Positions 36,764-46,840 of a stretch of DNA of 63,500 nucleotides are shown here, one piece after another. Numbering within the stretch: position 1 is the first letter of the stretch; each line of letters starts with the position of its first letter. Source of the DNA: JAWODU01 sp046483125 (lineage in GTDB: Bacteria > Verrucomicrobiota > Kiritimatiellia > UBA8416 > JAWODU01); contig JAWODU010000027.1 of NCBI GenBank assembly GCA_046483125.1, positions 1 through 63,500 of the forward strand, read 5' to 3'. The notes beneath the pieces are model-generated. The model was not told the DNA's origin. It saw nothing but the letters and a program-made list of their open reading frames with translations, and made no database searches. The translations under genes and the position numbers were made by a program.

Positions 36764-39493
36764 ATGACCGACATTATTTGGATAGATACTTCTGAATTTC
36801 GCGACTACGGAGGATGGACGCTTGACACCCAGTTCACCCATCATATCGGATCGCCCTGCCTGATGGCTGTCGGGATAGGGGACCCGGTGGCGGACGCGCG
36901 CCACGAACTGGAGATACCCGCGGACGGCCGTTACCGCCTCTGGGTGCTGGCGCGCAACTGGCTGAAGGAATACACGCCTGGCACGTTCACGGTCGGTGTG
37001 CGTTTCTTCCGCACGCAGGTCGAACTTTCCTCCGGAAAGGTTTTCGGCGCCGCCGGAAGCGATGAGTGGGTGTGGGAGGACGCCGGTCTCTTCGATCTTT
37101 CACGAGGGCGTCTGCTCCTCAGCCTGCACGACCTGACGGGTTACTACGGACGTTGCGCAATTTTACTGCTTACCACGGACCTTGACTACAGGCCGCCGGC
37201 GGGCGCCGACGCCATACTGGCGGAGCGACTGCGTGTTAAGGGAATTCCGCCGGAACCTGCGCCTCAACCGCATCACGACCTTGTCGTGGCCGGAGCCGGA
37301 ATTGCCGGTGTATGCGCCGCCATAGCCGCCGCGCGGCACGGCCTGAGTGTCGCGCTCCTGCAGGATCGTCCCATGGTGGGCGGCAACGCCAGCAGTGAAT
37401 GCGGGGTGTCGGTAAACGGAGCGGCCATTCGTTTTGACAACGCGCGTGAAGGCGGAATTGTCGAAGAAATCGCCCGCGAACAGGCTGTTCTCAATACTAC
37501 GGAGTCCACAACGGCCTGCGAACGTCTGCTGGCCCGCGAACGGAATATTTCCGTATTCACCAATCAGCGCGTTATCGGCGTAAACATGCCCACGCCGAAG
37601 CGCATTGCCGCTCTCAGAACCATCAACCCCGTAACCGCACTCCCGGCCGTGTATCCGGCCGATCTTTTCGTAGACGCCACGGGTGACGGCTGGGTAGGAA
37701 GCTTTGCCGGGGCGGAGTACATGTTCGGCCGCGAAGCCAGGGGCGATTTCGGCGAGTCCGTAGCGGTGGAAAAGGCCGACCGCAGGACAATGTCCGGCTG
37801 TATCATGGGCAACACGACCAGCTTTCGCGCCGAGCCAACCGGCTGCGAAGTGCCTTACGCGCCGCCCCCATGGGCCCCGCGTTTTCCCGCGGAAGAGGAA
37901 TTCGGGCGTTACGTGGGCCGCGTAGAGCAGGGGGAATGGTGGATGGAACACGCGGGCACCATTGACGACATGGCCGAGCCCGAGCGCGCCCGTGACGAAC
38001 TGATTCGCATCAGCCACGGATACTGGGACTACGTGAAAAACGTATGGAGCGGGCGAGAGAGAGCGCGCAACTGGCGGCTCACCCGCATGCCTTATGTGAA
38101 CGCGAGGCGCGAAGGCCGCCGCCTCGTGGGAGATTATGTGCTCACGCAGAATGACGTCCAGTCTTCGTCCCGTTTCCCCGACCGGATATCCTACGGAGGA
38201 TGGCCCGTGGATCTGCATCACCCGGAAGGTATTTTCTCGGGCACCGCCGGGCCGTTTTATTACAACGGCAGGGCGGAGGATTACACTATCCCGTACCGCT
38301 GTCTTTACTCGAAAAACATAGAGAACCTGTTTCTTTCCGGACGAGCGGTAAGCGTAACGCACGTTGCCCTGGGCACGGTACGGGTAATGGGCACACTCGG
38401 CACCCTGGGACAGGCCGCCGGTGTTGCCGCGGCGCTGTGCAAACGTCACGGAGTCAGTCCGCGCGGCGTTTACACGGATTACATTGCCGAACTTCAGCAG
38501 TGTCTACTCAGGGACGACCAGTACATTCCGAACGTGGTAAATGAAGACCCCGGCGACCTCGCCCGCGCGGCGCGCGTTTCGGCCGCCTCGACCGCCTCCT
38601 CCGCGCGGCTGACCCGCGCGGAAGCCCTTCGGAGTCACAGGGATATGGCTCCGGGACGTTACGCAATTCTCCTGGGCACCCGGGCCGCCGGTAAGCGAGT
38701 TTCAAGCGTAAGTATTTTCTGCTCCAGCGCGGTTGAAACCGAGTTGGTCATTGACGCACATCCACTTGACGGAAAACCGGAAACACTGTCGGAACCGTCC
38801 GTGACCCGCCGTGTACCGGTTCCGGTCCGGCACGCCGGATTCGTAACCTGCCCCCTCGGCGTCGAACCGGGAAGGGCGGGACTGGCGCTGGTTGTACAGC
38901 CGGCAGAGGGCCTGGTCCTGGCGCATGGCGAGATCAACGTGCCGGGGGTACGTTACGCGGCGGTTGCCGACGACGGCGCTCTTTCCGGCGCGCGCGGCCG
39001 CCCGGCATTCTACCTGGACCCGCTTATCGAATGGCCGATGGACTACGCCCCCGAAAACGTCATCGACGGGGTGTCGCGCCAGGCCGGAGACAAAAGCCAC
39101 GCCTGGGTTTCGGATCCGGAGAGTTCCCTGCCGCAGGACCTCACGCTGGAATTCGACGGACCGGTTACTTTCAACACGGTGCAGTTCACGTTCGACACGG
39201 ACATGAATGCCCCGCGTCTGGGCCACGGCCATATCAGGGGCGGTCCGGACCGCTGTATTCGGGACTACGTTGTGGAGGCCCGCGTTAAAGGCACTTGGCA
39301 GGAACTGCTGAGTGAGCCGGGCAACTATCAGCGCCGGCGGGTGCACTGCTTCAGCCCCGTCACGGCGGACGCACTTCGCCTTGTCGCCATCGCGACCCAC
39401 GGGGGTGCCTGCGCGCGTGTATTCGAGGTGCGCGTGTATAACGAAGGAGATTCCGGTTACGCCGGCGGAACGGTAAGAGAGACCGGGCGCTAA
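36764..39493 (+). CDS. FAD-dependent oxidoreductase with carbohydrate-binding-like flanks
   Basis: A protein of 909 residues (start at 36764; the upstream open frame overlaps the previous gene). An N-terminal beta-rich domain of about 150 residues precedes the Rossmann dinucleotide motif V-V-A-G-A-G-I-A-G-V-C-A-A (about 174-186), followed by M-V-G-G-N-A-S-S-E-C-G (about 205-215) and F-V-D-A-T-G-D-G-W-V-G (about 305-315), typical of the FAD-dependent family common beside glycosidases in PVC bacteria. The C-terminal 150 residues resemble an F5/8 type C (discoidin) domain with E-N-V-I-D-G-V-S-R. The substrate is unknown. It converges with the operon ending at 39490; the last 4 bases overlap. Confidence 0.8.
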   Translation: MTDIIWIDTSEFRDYGGWTLDTQFTHHIGSPCLMAVGIGDPVADARHELEIPADGRYRLWVLARNWLKEYTPGTFTVGVRFFRTQVELSSGKVFGAAGSDEWVWEDAGLFDLSRGRLLLSLHDLTGYYGRCAILLLTTDLDYRPPAGADAILAERLRVKGIPPEPAPQPHHDLVVAGAGIAGVCAAIAAARHGLSVALLQDRPMVGGNASSECGVSVNGAAIRFDNAREGGIVEEIAREQAVLNTTESTTACERLLARERNISVFTNQRVIGVNMPTPKRIAALRTINPVTALPAVYPADLFVDATGDGWVGSFAGAEYMFGREARGDFGESVAVEKADRRTMSGCIMGNTTSFRAEPTGCEVPYAPPPWAPRFPAEEEFGRYVGRVEQGEWWMEHAGTIDDMAEPERARDELIRISHGYWDYVKNVWSGRERARNWRLTRMPYVNARREGRRLVGDYVLTQNDVQSSSRFPDRISYGGWPVDLHHPEGIFSGTAGPFYYNGRAEDYTIPYRCLYSKNIENLFLSGRAVSVTHVALGTVRVMGTLGTLGQAAGVAAALCKRHGVSPRGVYTDYIAELQQCLLRDDQYIPNVVNEDPGDLARAARVSAASTASSARLTRAEALRSHRDMAPGRYAILLGTRAAGKRVSSVSIFCSSAVETELVIDAHPLDGKPETLSEPSVTRRVPVPVRHAGFVTCPLGVEPGRAGLALVVQPAEGLVLAHGEINVPGVRYAAVADDGALSGARGRPAFYLDPLIEWPMDYAPENVIDGVSRQAGDKSHAWVSDPESSLPQDLTLEFDGPVTFNTVQFTFDTDMNAPRLGHGHIRGGPDRCIRDYVVEARVKGTWQELLSEPGNYQRRRVHCFSPVTADALRLVAIATHGGACARVFEVRVYNEGDSGYAGGTVRETGR

Positions 39494-41271
39494 TCGACGT
39501 TACCGTCTATCCAGCGCCGTTTGCTTACCAGTTCCCCTTTTTCGTTGCAGCGTTCCTCCACACCGTGAAGAACGTCCTGCTTGAAAGGGCGTTTGCGTTT
39601 TATCCTGCCGTTTTTCCAGTAGTCGACAACGACGCCGTTAATAAGACCTTTCTCGTACGGCACCTCGCGTTTAACACGTTGAGGGGGACCGGGGTAGTAA
39701 TCCACGGACATTCCGTGCCGTAAACCATCCGCGTAGGGTGTAACACGTACCAGGCGGCCCTCGTCATCGTAACGCCTGGAAATACCGGAGGGGCGGCCGT
39801 CAACGTAAGTGGTCTCGGCCAGAACTTCCCCGTTGGGATGGAACACGCGTTGAACGCCGCGCACTTCGCCTTTTACCCACGGCACAACCTTCTGCGCATA
39901 CATCCTGCGGCCGTCCCGGGCATAAAATGTCTCCGGGCCGTGGCGTACGCCGTCTTTCCATGTAATGCTGTGCTCCAGCATGTACCCCACGCGATAGAAC
40001 GTCTGTACGCCGTTTTTCCTGCCGTCCGGACCGACCGGAGTTATATGCTGAACGGAGTCGACCATGTAGCCTTTGCCCGGAACAATTGTTCTTCTGGTTG
40101 TTATCTGCAGACGGTGGTCTTCCGGGAGATCCTTGTACTGTTTCATGAAACGCTGGAACGGCAAAGGCACCGGCTCGGAAGGATCGATCGTAACGACCCG
40201 TTCTTCGCCTTTCTGCCAACCTGGCAGTTTATCCCCCAGCCACGCCCGGTTCTCTGTCGGGTTCCAGGTGAAATGCGTGTGGAAAAGCTCGTTTTTCCCG
40301 GGTCCGGTTACATCGAGTTCCCAGCGGTACTCGTCTTCCGTTTCAGGGTCTATGGCCGGTTCACACTCGGCCGCTAAGGATACCGGCTGTCGGCCGTTCG
40401 GCGGCAGGGAAATCGTCTTATCGGCACTGCCGATTACCTCCTTACCCCGGTGTATCCGCAGAGATGCCTTCACGGCCGTTTCCCCGCCGGCCGGGTTGAC
40501 GAAACACAGACGGGCGAGGGGACGGCCGGCGTACAGAGCTTCCTGAACCCGATCAAGCTGTATAAAGGGAAGATCTTCGGCAAGGGTAAAAACCGGGACG
40601 CGGCCGCGCCGGCCGAGAAAACCGAGGTGAGCATAGGGAAGGGGAGCGGTGATGTTGGTGCCGGTCCGAAAATTGCGCGCGGGCAGGATACGCCAGCGCG
40701 TTCCCGGCCCCTCATGCCCCAACGCCTTGAAGGGAACGTGCGCCTCGAATTCCAGGACATCGTCCGTGAGCAGGGCCCGCGCCCTGATCCCGCCGTCACC
40801 GGCGGCATCACTGCCGTCGACGCGGCGATGAACCGCCCAGGTCCCTGCCGGATTGATTACAAGCCGTACTGAAGAACGCCTGTTGTCATCGTATACCAGC
40901 AACTCCATGGAATCATCCGCGGCCAGGTTTTTCATGGCTCCGTCCCTGGTCTCCGACCTGGGAGACTCGCCTTCCATGAGCCGGGTACTTGATCCGACGT
41001 AAAATCCGGCCTCCGTCCATCCGATCATCCATTTGACATTGCGGGGAAAGAGATTCAGTGTCTGCTCATAAAGCACGCCGTTATAGACAAACGCGTCGCG
41101 CCATTCCGCGTCCTGGATTTTGCCGTCGACAGCCGGAGCCTGTTTCAAACGAGGAATAACGCCGCGGGTATCGGCCTTTCGAGCGTCGCGCTCGTCCGTG
41201 TCCGGCGCGCCAGGGGACTGCCCCGCGAACACGGCCGCCCATGCCGTAATTATGAAAAGCAGATGTTTCAT
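39490..41271 (-). CDS. secreted CBM9-like protein with MORN/YwqK-type repeats
   Basis: A protein of 593 residues with a signal peptide (1-20, A-V-F-A-G-Q). A CBM9-like/DOMON beta-sandwich (about 40-210) begins A-P-A-V-D-G-K-I-Q-D-A-E-W, the same entry seen in the long DUF6067-like proteins. The C-terminal 190 residues hold a series of MORN_2 (YwqK) repeats: Y-R-V-G-Y-M-L-E-H, K-D-G-V-R-H-G-P-E-T-F-Y, N-G-E-V-L-A-E-T-T-Y-V-D-G and E-K-G-L-I-N-G-V-V-V-D-Y-W. Such repeats are usually structural. The start forms an ATGA overlap with the preceding gene, making this the last gene of the seven-gene operon. Confidence 0.75.
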   Translation of the reverse strand: MKHLLFIITAWAAVFAGQSPGAPDTDERDARKADTRGVIPRLKQAPAVDGKIQDAEWRDAFVYNGVLYEQTLNLFPRNVKWMIGWTEAGFYVGSSTRLMEGESPRSETRDGAMKNLAADDSMELLVYDDNRRSSVRLVINPAGTWAVHRRVDGSDAAGDGGIRARALLTDDVLEFEAHVPFKALGHEGPGTRWRILPARNFRTGTNITAPLPYAHLGFLGRRGRVPVFTLAEDLPFIQLDRVQEALYAGRPLARLCFVNPAGGETAVKASLRIHRGKEVIGSADKTISLPPNGRQPVSLAAECEPAIDPETEDEYRWELDVTGPGKNELFHTHFTWNPTENRAWLGDKLPGWQKGEERVVTIDPSEPVPLPFQRFMKQYKDLPEDHRLQITTRRTIVPGKGYMVDSVQHITPVGPDGRKNGVQTFYRVGYMLEHSITWKDGVRHGPETFYARDGRRMYAQKVVPWVKGEVRGVQRVFHPNGEVLAETTYVDGRPSGISRRYDDEGRLVRVTPYADGLRHGMSVDYYPGPPQRVKREVPYEKGLINGVVVDYWKNGRIKRKRPFKQDVLHGVEERCNEKGELVSKRRWIDGNVD

Positions 41272-43067
41272 CTCCGCCGCCTCCCGGGCATGCCCCGGGC
41301 CAACAGCAGGCGAAAGTCGTGACGCGGTACGTGTATGGGCCCGTATATTTCAGCCGCCTGACCCTTGTTGGAAGCGGAACGGACGAGGCCGCGCATTTCG
41401 AGGTCAAGCAGGCCTGTCTTGTGATAGGCCGGACGCCCGAGAACGGCTTTCATTCCCCAGTCGCTGTCCTCCGGAACCCTGCCGTAGTCGAGTTCGCGCA
41501 TTATTCCGGCGCCGTGGAGGCGCCCGGGCCCGTCGCCGAATATCCGTTCGACGTCAAGCACCGACAGCCTCTGGCGCACCGATTCGTTTTTCTCATTGAC
41601 AATAACAAAGAGAACCTGCACGCCCTTCTTCTTACCTTTCCCGTGGGGCCGACGGTAAAGGGAAACGTATGTCCCGGCTGACGGGTTGGAGGTTGTCAGA
41701 TTGAACGAGCTTGAGGGATCAAAACTCCCGCCGTAGCGCACGAACTCGCCGGCGCGCCAGTAGGGAATAAATTCAGTGAGACCGTCGTCTTCAAAGAAAC
41801 CGAATTCGCGCAGGGCCCTGGTTACACGGAGAAATTCCGCCGGCTGGTTCAGCCCCCGTATATCGACACCGATATCGTGAAGTAGCGCACGGCCCAGTAC
41901 CTGGCGGTCCATTCCCGGTTCATAGTCGTCAGCCAGTTCGCGGACATTGGGTTCCAGCCTGAGGGTAAGGCCCGTATGAAGTCCCGCCAGCGCCCGGAAC
42001 AAAGCGAGAGGATAAAGGCTTATGCAATCCTTCCGGTGCGACAGCATTTCAGCGCACGCGTTCCCGCGCAGTACGGCATGCGTGGCGTACGGGGCGCCGG
42101 CAAGATAGCCGGCAAAGCCCTCGCGGGGCGCGCCCTTCGGCCCGTCCCGCGTCCGGAACAGGGCCGGAGCGGCAAAGGGCAGCGCCTCAAGATCTTCCGG
42201 CCAGTCTAACCACGCCCGACGGCGCGCTTCCGCGGATCGGTGCCTGAACGGATGTACCAGAAAGGCAACGCTCGCTTTCCCCCGGGGACCGGTTATCAGT
42301 GTAACCCGCCATTGAATCCGGCGCAGTTCGTCGCGCTCAAGTACAATACGGCTTGCGCCTACAGCCAGTTCGGGCAGGTCGAGACCCAGCCAGGAGAATC
42401 CGGCGTCGGCGCTTCCGGCGTAGAGCTGGCGGATACCCCCGGGGGCCTCCTCGGCGCTGTCCCAGACTACTCCTTCATCGGCGGCCAGCAGGGGATTGAG
42501 AAGCTCGCGCGAGACGGTGCCGGGCGCCCCCGGGGGGAGATTGGTCCGGGCCATGTCGACAGGGCCGCGCGGCTCGATCATCAGGGATAAACGGTCTCCC
42601 GCGCCTCCGCCGTCCGCTTTTACATCGACCAGGATTTCCCCGCCGCCACGGTAGGCACAGGAAATGCGCACGTCGTAGGTTCCGGTTTTCAGCCGCGCTT
42701 CAGCCCGGACTGCGCCGTTACTGATCTCAGGTTCCGCCGGGGAAACAACGGTGCTTTCTACCCACTCGCCTTCCACCATGGCCTCAAGTCGCATTGGAGC
42801 AACCAGTCGCGGACCGCGTCCGAGCCACTGCAGAACCATCGCGTCGGGTTCCTGTCCTTCTCTCCTGAGTTCGAGGGGAAGTTCCCGGGGAGATGCCCGG
42901 AGAGTGATCTGTTCGGGCAGAGCGTTCGCGGCAAAATCCACCGTCTGAACCCCCGCGGCCGCCCGCCTGCCGTCGAGCCGCACCTCCAGTCCGTCCGCTT
43001 GCGCCGGGGCCCGCGCCAGCATCGCGGCTGTGCCGATTAAAAACATACATTCCGTCAGCCGTGTCAT
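41268..43067 (-). CDS. short DUF6067-like secreted protein
   Basis: A protein of 599 residues starting at 43067 in an ATGA overlap (M-T-R-L-T-E-C-M-F), with a signal peptide ending P-A-Q-A. It lacks the CBM9-like part of the long paralogues. It keeps the DUF6067-type entry L-P-E-Q-I-T-L-R with R-E-L-P-L-E-L-R and L-G-R-G-P-R-L, and the C-terminal block R-Q-V-L-G-R-A-L-L-H-D-I-G-V and E-F-I-P-Y-W-R. It is closest in layout to the secreted half of the fusion at 28224-30713. Probably a secreted glycan-active or glycan-binding protein; catalytic residues cannot be assigned. Confidence 0.7.
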   Translation of the reverse strand: MTRLTECMFLIGTAAMLARAPAQADGLEVRLDGRRAAAGVQTVDFAANALPEQITLRASPRELPLELRREGQEPDAMVLQWLGRGPRLVAPMRLEAMVEGEWVESTVVSPAEPEISNGAVRAEARLKTGTYDVRISCAYRGGGEILVDVKADGGGAGDRLSLMIEPRGPVDMARTNLPPGAPGTVSRELLNPLLAADEGVVWDSAEEAPGGIRQLYAGSADAGFSWLGLDLPELAVGASRIVLERDELRRIQWRVTLITGPRGKASVAFLVHPFRHRSAEARRRAWLDWPEDLEALPFAAPALFRTRDGPKGAPREGFAGYLAGAPYATHAVLRGNACAEMLSHRKDCISLYPLALFRALAGLHTGLTLRLEPNVRELADDYEPGMDRQVLGRALLHDIGVDIRGLNQPAEFLRVTRALREFGFFEDDGLTEFIPYWRAGEFVRYGGSFDPSSSFNLTTSNPSAGTYVSLYRRPHGKGKKKGVQVLFVIVNEKNESVRQRLSVLDVERIFGDGPGRLHGAGIMRELDYGRVPEDSDWGMKAVLGRPAYHKTGLLDLEMRGLVRSASNKGQAAEIYGPIHVPRHDFRLLLARGMPGRRRR

Positions 43068-46000
43068 TCTCCGCCTCCCTTCGCTCCCGCGGGGACGGCA
43101 TAACGGCCCCACAAGACGCGGTATTCATGCGATGGTATGTACAGGGGGCCGTATGTTTCCTCCTGACCCGGCCGCCGCCGAACAAAGCGCCTGTTCTCCA
43201 GGTCGAGAAGCACCCTTCCGTCCTCACCGGAAGCCGACCGCCATTGTTTCAAGGCCGCGGCTTCGGTGTCGTTTTCCACAGTCAGTTCATCAAGGGCCTC
43301 GGTGAGCAACAGTTGATTGCGGCCGTCCGGACCGAAGAAGGGGGCGTTTTTCATGATGTGCAGGTCCCCGCGCACCGGCTCATCGGCCTCGTTCATTATG
43401 GCGAAGATAACCTGGAACCCCTTTTGCCCGTTTTTTTCGTAAGGACGTCTCCATGCGCTCACGTATGCCATGGTTTCCGACGGCCCGTTTATGACCGCAA
43501 ATTTCCTCTCGCCATAGTCCCTGCCGTAACAGACAACGTCCTCCAGCCGCCAGTAGGGTAGAAACTCGACATTCTCATCGTCGAAAAATCCGAAGTCCAT
43601 AAGCCGGTTGAGGAGGCGGATACCCTGTTCCGGCTGGTTCATACTTCCGTGGGGCCCGTCCAGACATACTCCTATATCGTGCGTGAGAGCGCGGCCGAGG
43701 TACTGCCGGTCGAATCTCGTATCGTCGCCCGAATACGGACGCGTGGTGCGTCCGCCGTAACCCGGGACCACCCGGGGTATTGTACCCGTCCACTTCTGGC
43801 AGAAGAAACGGAATTTGTCCTTTGGATAGGCCACAACGCTGTCAATTTCCACGCTGGGGTGGTGCGACCCCGCCATTTCGACAAGCTGAATGTCCCACGC
43901 GAATGATTCGTAAGCGCTTGCCGCGTCGTTAGCCCAGAAATAATTCCGCAGGGGAACATTGCTCTCCTTGAAAACGCGCGCGAGCCGTTTCTGCAGGGTA
44001 CGCATGTAAGTTTCAAGAAAGCCGCGGTGCCACGGCAGTTCTCCGGGTTTGACCGTTACAGGATCGCGAAGGCATGCGTCGCCGGTAGCCAGGTTGTCGG
44101 ACCAGTTGGCCTGGGAGAACATCGGCCAGGTTTCATCCCACCAGAACCCGCGCTTGCGCCCGTAGCGCACGTGTTTCGAGAGCCAGTAAAGAGCCCGCTC
44201 CATGTAATAGCTGTCGATCATATTGTGCACACTGACGTTACGGCACAGTCCGTAGCGCACCCAGGGTCCCCCGACATCGCCCGGATCGCTCACGCACTCT
44301 TCCCACGGCGTTCCGCGCTTGCGCCCTGTCGAGAACGGGGCGTGGTTCTTGAGAAACTCCTCCCAGCCGCTGTAGGGCTTTGCATTACGGTCGTGTTTCC
44401 GCCGTTGTTTGTTGAGCTTCCTGATGCGTTCTTCCGGCACGGGGACGTGCATCATATACTGGTGCGCCCAGGTCCGCCCGCGATAGAGCCACGCGTACCT
44501 CCGCCAGTTCTCCGGTCTCGGCTTCGCCGGATGGGTCAGGACTGTGAACTCGACACTGTCATGCCCGTCGAGCAGGACAGGGTGGTTAACAAAAAATACG
44601 CGCCAGCGGACCTCGCCTTTGCTGTTGCGCTCCAGTGTCATGGCGGACCCGTCCCTGTCCATGTTCCAGCCTTTCTCCGTCCGGCAGATCCACGAGAACC
44701 CGCGCTCGTTACTGCCGAAACGGAGCCAGGGTACGAAATGGCTGTAATACAGCTCGGGGTTGGTGTCGGCCGAATCCCACACTATGCCCGTCTCGCCCTG
44801 ACCGGGCGTCATATCCATCGGACCGGCGTAGTCGGCGATCATCGAGAAACGGTCTATATTAACCGGCTTCCCGCCGCCGTACGTCATCTCCGCGTGCATC
44901 GCGCCGTCGCAGTCGTACTGAACGGTGAGATCAACCGCCAGGTCCCCGGCCTTCAGTCGCGATCTGTATTCCAGTTCGGACTTCCATTGCCGGACAAGAC
45001 GGGCGCCTTCAACAACTTCAAGGGGCACGCTCCGGCCTTCGATTACAGCTTCCAGCCGGTACCCGCGCCTGAGCTGTGGTCCCCGCCCCAGAGCGAGGAG
45101 TGTCTCATCTTCCGTCCGCGAACCGTCCGTCCGGAGTTCAAGCGGCAGTTCCCGCGGATCGGGCCTGATGTAAATCTGCGAGGGCAAGCCGCTTTCATCG
45201 AGGGTGAAGACGTGATTCAGGGTTTCAAAACTCAAAACGCCGCCCTTTTCGCGCGGCCGCATGGGCGTGAAAGGCTCCCAGACGACGTCGTTCTGCCCTT
45301 CGTCCGTAAACATCCAGTCCTCCGTTTTTTTTGTGAACTCGGCTGTATCTTCTCCCATGATGCGCTTGTCTTCGTTAAACAGGAGAACCACGGCTTCGTA
45401 GGTTTTGCCATCCTGCAGGGGAGGCAGGTCCTTTACGACGCAGGCAAAGGGCCCGACGAAATCCGCCCTGGCATTCGCGATTTCGCGCCCCGTCCCGCCG
45501 CTCTCCCTGATCATCAGCTTGACCTCGGTCGCGGTACGGGCCTCCCTGCTGGCTCCCGAAATACCGGTGTCTATTACGGCGGCAACGCGGTTGTTTCTGT
45601 AGCTGTAATTAAAGCGGTAATCGAAGTCTTTTCGCGGCGGACGGTGTTTACCTATGCAGTCCACGTGTATTTCCCGGAACATCGGCTTGTCCTGAGAGTG
45701 AAAAGGAATAAGTTTCGTAATGAAAACCGGCTCGGCCGGCCGGCCCGCGGACCGAACATCGAACCAGAGAGCGTTGCCGTTGACGGTAATGCCAGGCAGT
45801 GGCTTGCGCAGGCGGAGTTTCACGCGCTGGCCGGGACGCAGTTCCAGTTCTCCGTTTTTGAGGCCGGGGTCCGTGTAACTGGAATAGATATTGCCTTCTG
45901 CCGATTCCACGAAGAAGCCGAGGCGAACGGTATGACTGCGGCTGTCGTGGTTCTTGAGGGTAACCCTCACGTCGATGATATCCTCCATTATCGGTCCCAG

Positions 46001-46840
46001 TTCATTGACCTGTACGCTGACGGCTTTTGAATCGAAGATTATTTTGCTTGCCGTATCGCTGAAGGTATTCTTGAAGCTCTGGTACCCGAGACGGCCCGAG
46101 GGTGTTCTGAACATACCCGCCCATTCACCTGCACAGCGGTACAGCGAGAATATCCATTCCGTGCCGTCCGGAGGAGGAACCTGCACAAGATCTCTTCCGT
46201 GTGCGTCGGTGCCGGCGTAGGGACCGAACTTCACCGAAGCCAGCGGCACGGCGAGTTCCTGCACCCAGCGGTCCTTGTCGACTCCTTCCTTCGTCACCGC
46301 ATTGGACTGCCACTCGCGTCCCACCTTCGGTCCGACGTCCCCGATCATGCTGATGGGATTAATCCAGAAGAAGTATCCGCCCATTCTGTAACTCTTGACG
46401 TTGTCATGAAACGGACGCAAACCGAACCCGCAGTAGTCGTCCCTGTAAATGCCGTAGAGCGGATGTTCGATAATATCGGGAAATCTTCCGCGCGAACGCA
46501 GCCAGCTTCCGCGGGGGTAGACGGGGGAGGTGAAAGCGATGTACAGGTTTTCCTTGTCGTAGGACATGTAGACCTGCAGTTGAGTCTCGTGTGGAGCCAT
46601 GAAGTAAAACTGCCCCGAAATCGCATACCAGAACGCCGTCAGAGCCGAGCTGTCTTCCCACTCGCCTTCGGACATCCGACCGTCGATGTCCGGCGGCGTG
46701 TCCGTACGCGGAATCCGGAACTGCGAGATTACCCTCTGCGAAACCGCACCCGACGAAGACGGCGTCTCCAGGTTGGCGCCGCTGGAAGAAAGAACGGCAA
46801 ATGCCAGGAATACCATGTATTTTGCAGTACCGCGCATCAT
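43064..46840 (-). CDS. long CBM9-like/DUF6067-like secreted protein (intact)
   Basis: A protein of 1258 residues, start at 46840 (ATGATG, overlapping the previous stop). It has a signal peptide (about 8-22), a CBM9-like domain (about 40-260; P-P-D-I-D-G-R-M-S-E-G-E-W), Ig-like segments (about 270-500), the DUF6067-type stretch (L-P-S-Q-I-Y-I-R-P-D-P-R-E-L-P and L-G-R-G-P-Q-L) and a long C-terminal region (about 850-1250) with G-F-W-W-D-E-T-W-P, N-Y-F-W-A-N-D-A-A and F-L-P-Y-W-R. The acidic W-W-D-E-T and W-A-N-D motifs are reminiscent of a glycosidase active site, but this is inference. It is the intact reference for the broken gene at 30710-34435. Confidence 0.75.
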   Translation of the reverse strand: MMRGTAKYMVFLAFAVLSSSGANLETPSSSGAVSQRVISQFRIPRTDTPPDIDGRMSEGEWEDSSALTAFWYAISGQFYFMAPHETQLQVYMSYDKENLYIAFTSPVYPRGSWLRSRGRFPDIIEHPLYGIYRDDYCGFGLRPFHDNVKSYRMGGYFFWINPISMIGDVGPKVGREWQSNAVTKEGVDKDRWVQELAVPLASVKFGPYAGTDAHGRDLVQVPPPDGTEWIFSLYRCAGEWAGMFRTPSGRLGYQSFKNTFSDTASKIIFDSKAVSVQVNELGPIMEDIIDVRVTLKNHDSRSHTVRLGFFVESAEGNIYSSYTDPGLKNGELELRPGQRVKLRLRKPLPGITVNGNALWFDVRSAGRPAEPVFITKLIPFHSQDKPMFREIHVDCIGKHRPPRKDFDYRFNYSYRNNRVAAVIDTGISGASREARTATEVKLMIRESGGTGREIANARADFVGPFACVVKDLPPLQDGKTYEAVVLLFNEDKRIMGEDTAEFTKKTEDWMFTDEGQNDVVWEPFTPMRPREKGGVLSFETLNHVFTLDESGLPSQIYIRPDPRELPLELRTDGSRTEDETLLALGRGPQLRRGYRLEAVIEGRSVPLEVVEGARLVRQWKSELEYRSRLKAGDLAVDLTVQYDCDGAMHAEMTYGGGKPVNIDRFSMIADYAGPMDMTPGQGETGIVWDSADTNPELYYSHFVPWLRFGSNERGFSWICRTEKGWNMDRDGSAMTLERNSKGEVRWRVFFVNHPVLLDGHDSVEFTVLTHPAKPRPENWRRYAWLYRGRTWAHQYMMHVPVPEERIRKLNKQRRKHDRNAKPYSGWEEFLKNHAPFSTGRKRGTPWEECVSDPGDVGGPWVRYGLCRNVSVHNMIDSYYMERALYWLSKHVRYGRKRGFWWDETWPMFSQANWSDNLATGDACLRDPVTVKPGELPWHRGFLETYMRTLQKRLARVFKESNVPLRNYFWANDAASAYESFAWDIQLVEMAGSHHPSVEIDSVVAYPKDKFRFFCQKWTGTIPRVVPGYGGRTTRPYSGDDTRFDRQYLGRALTHDIGVCLDGPHGSMNQPEQGIRLLNRLMDFGFFDDENVEFLPYWRLEDVVCYGRDYGERKFAVINGPSETMAYVSAWRRPYEKNGQKGFQVIFAIMNEADEPVRGDLHIMKNAPFFGPDGRNQLLLTEALDELTVENDTEAAALKQWRSASGEDGRVLLDLENRRFVRRRPGQEETYGPLYIPSHEYRVLWGRYAVPAGAKGGGE

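Noticed and set aside
44027..46030. 667-codon plus-strand open frame
   Set aside because: It is a high-GC antisense shadow of the long DUF6067-like gene and shows no domain of its own.
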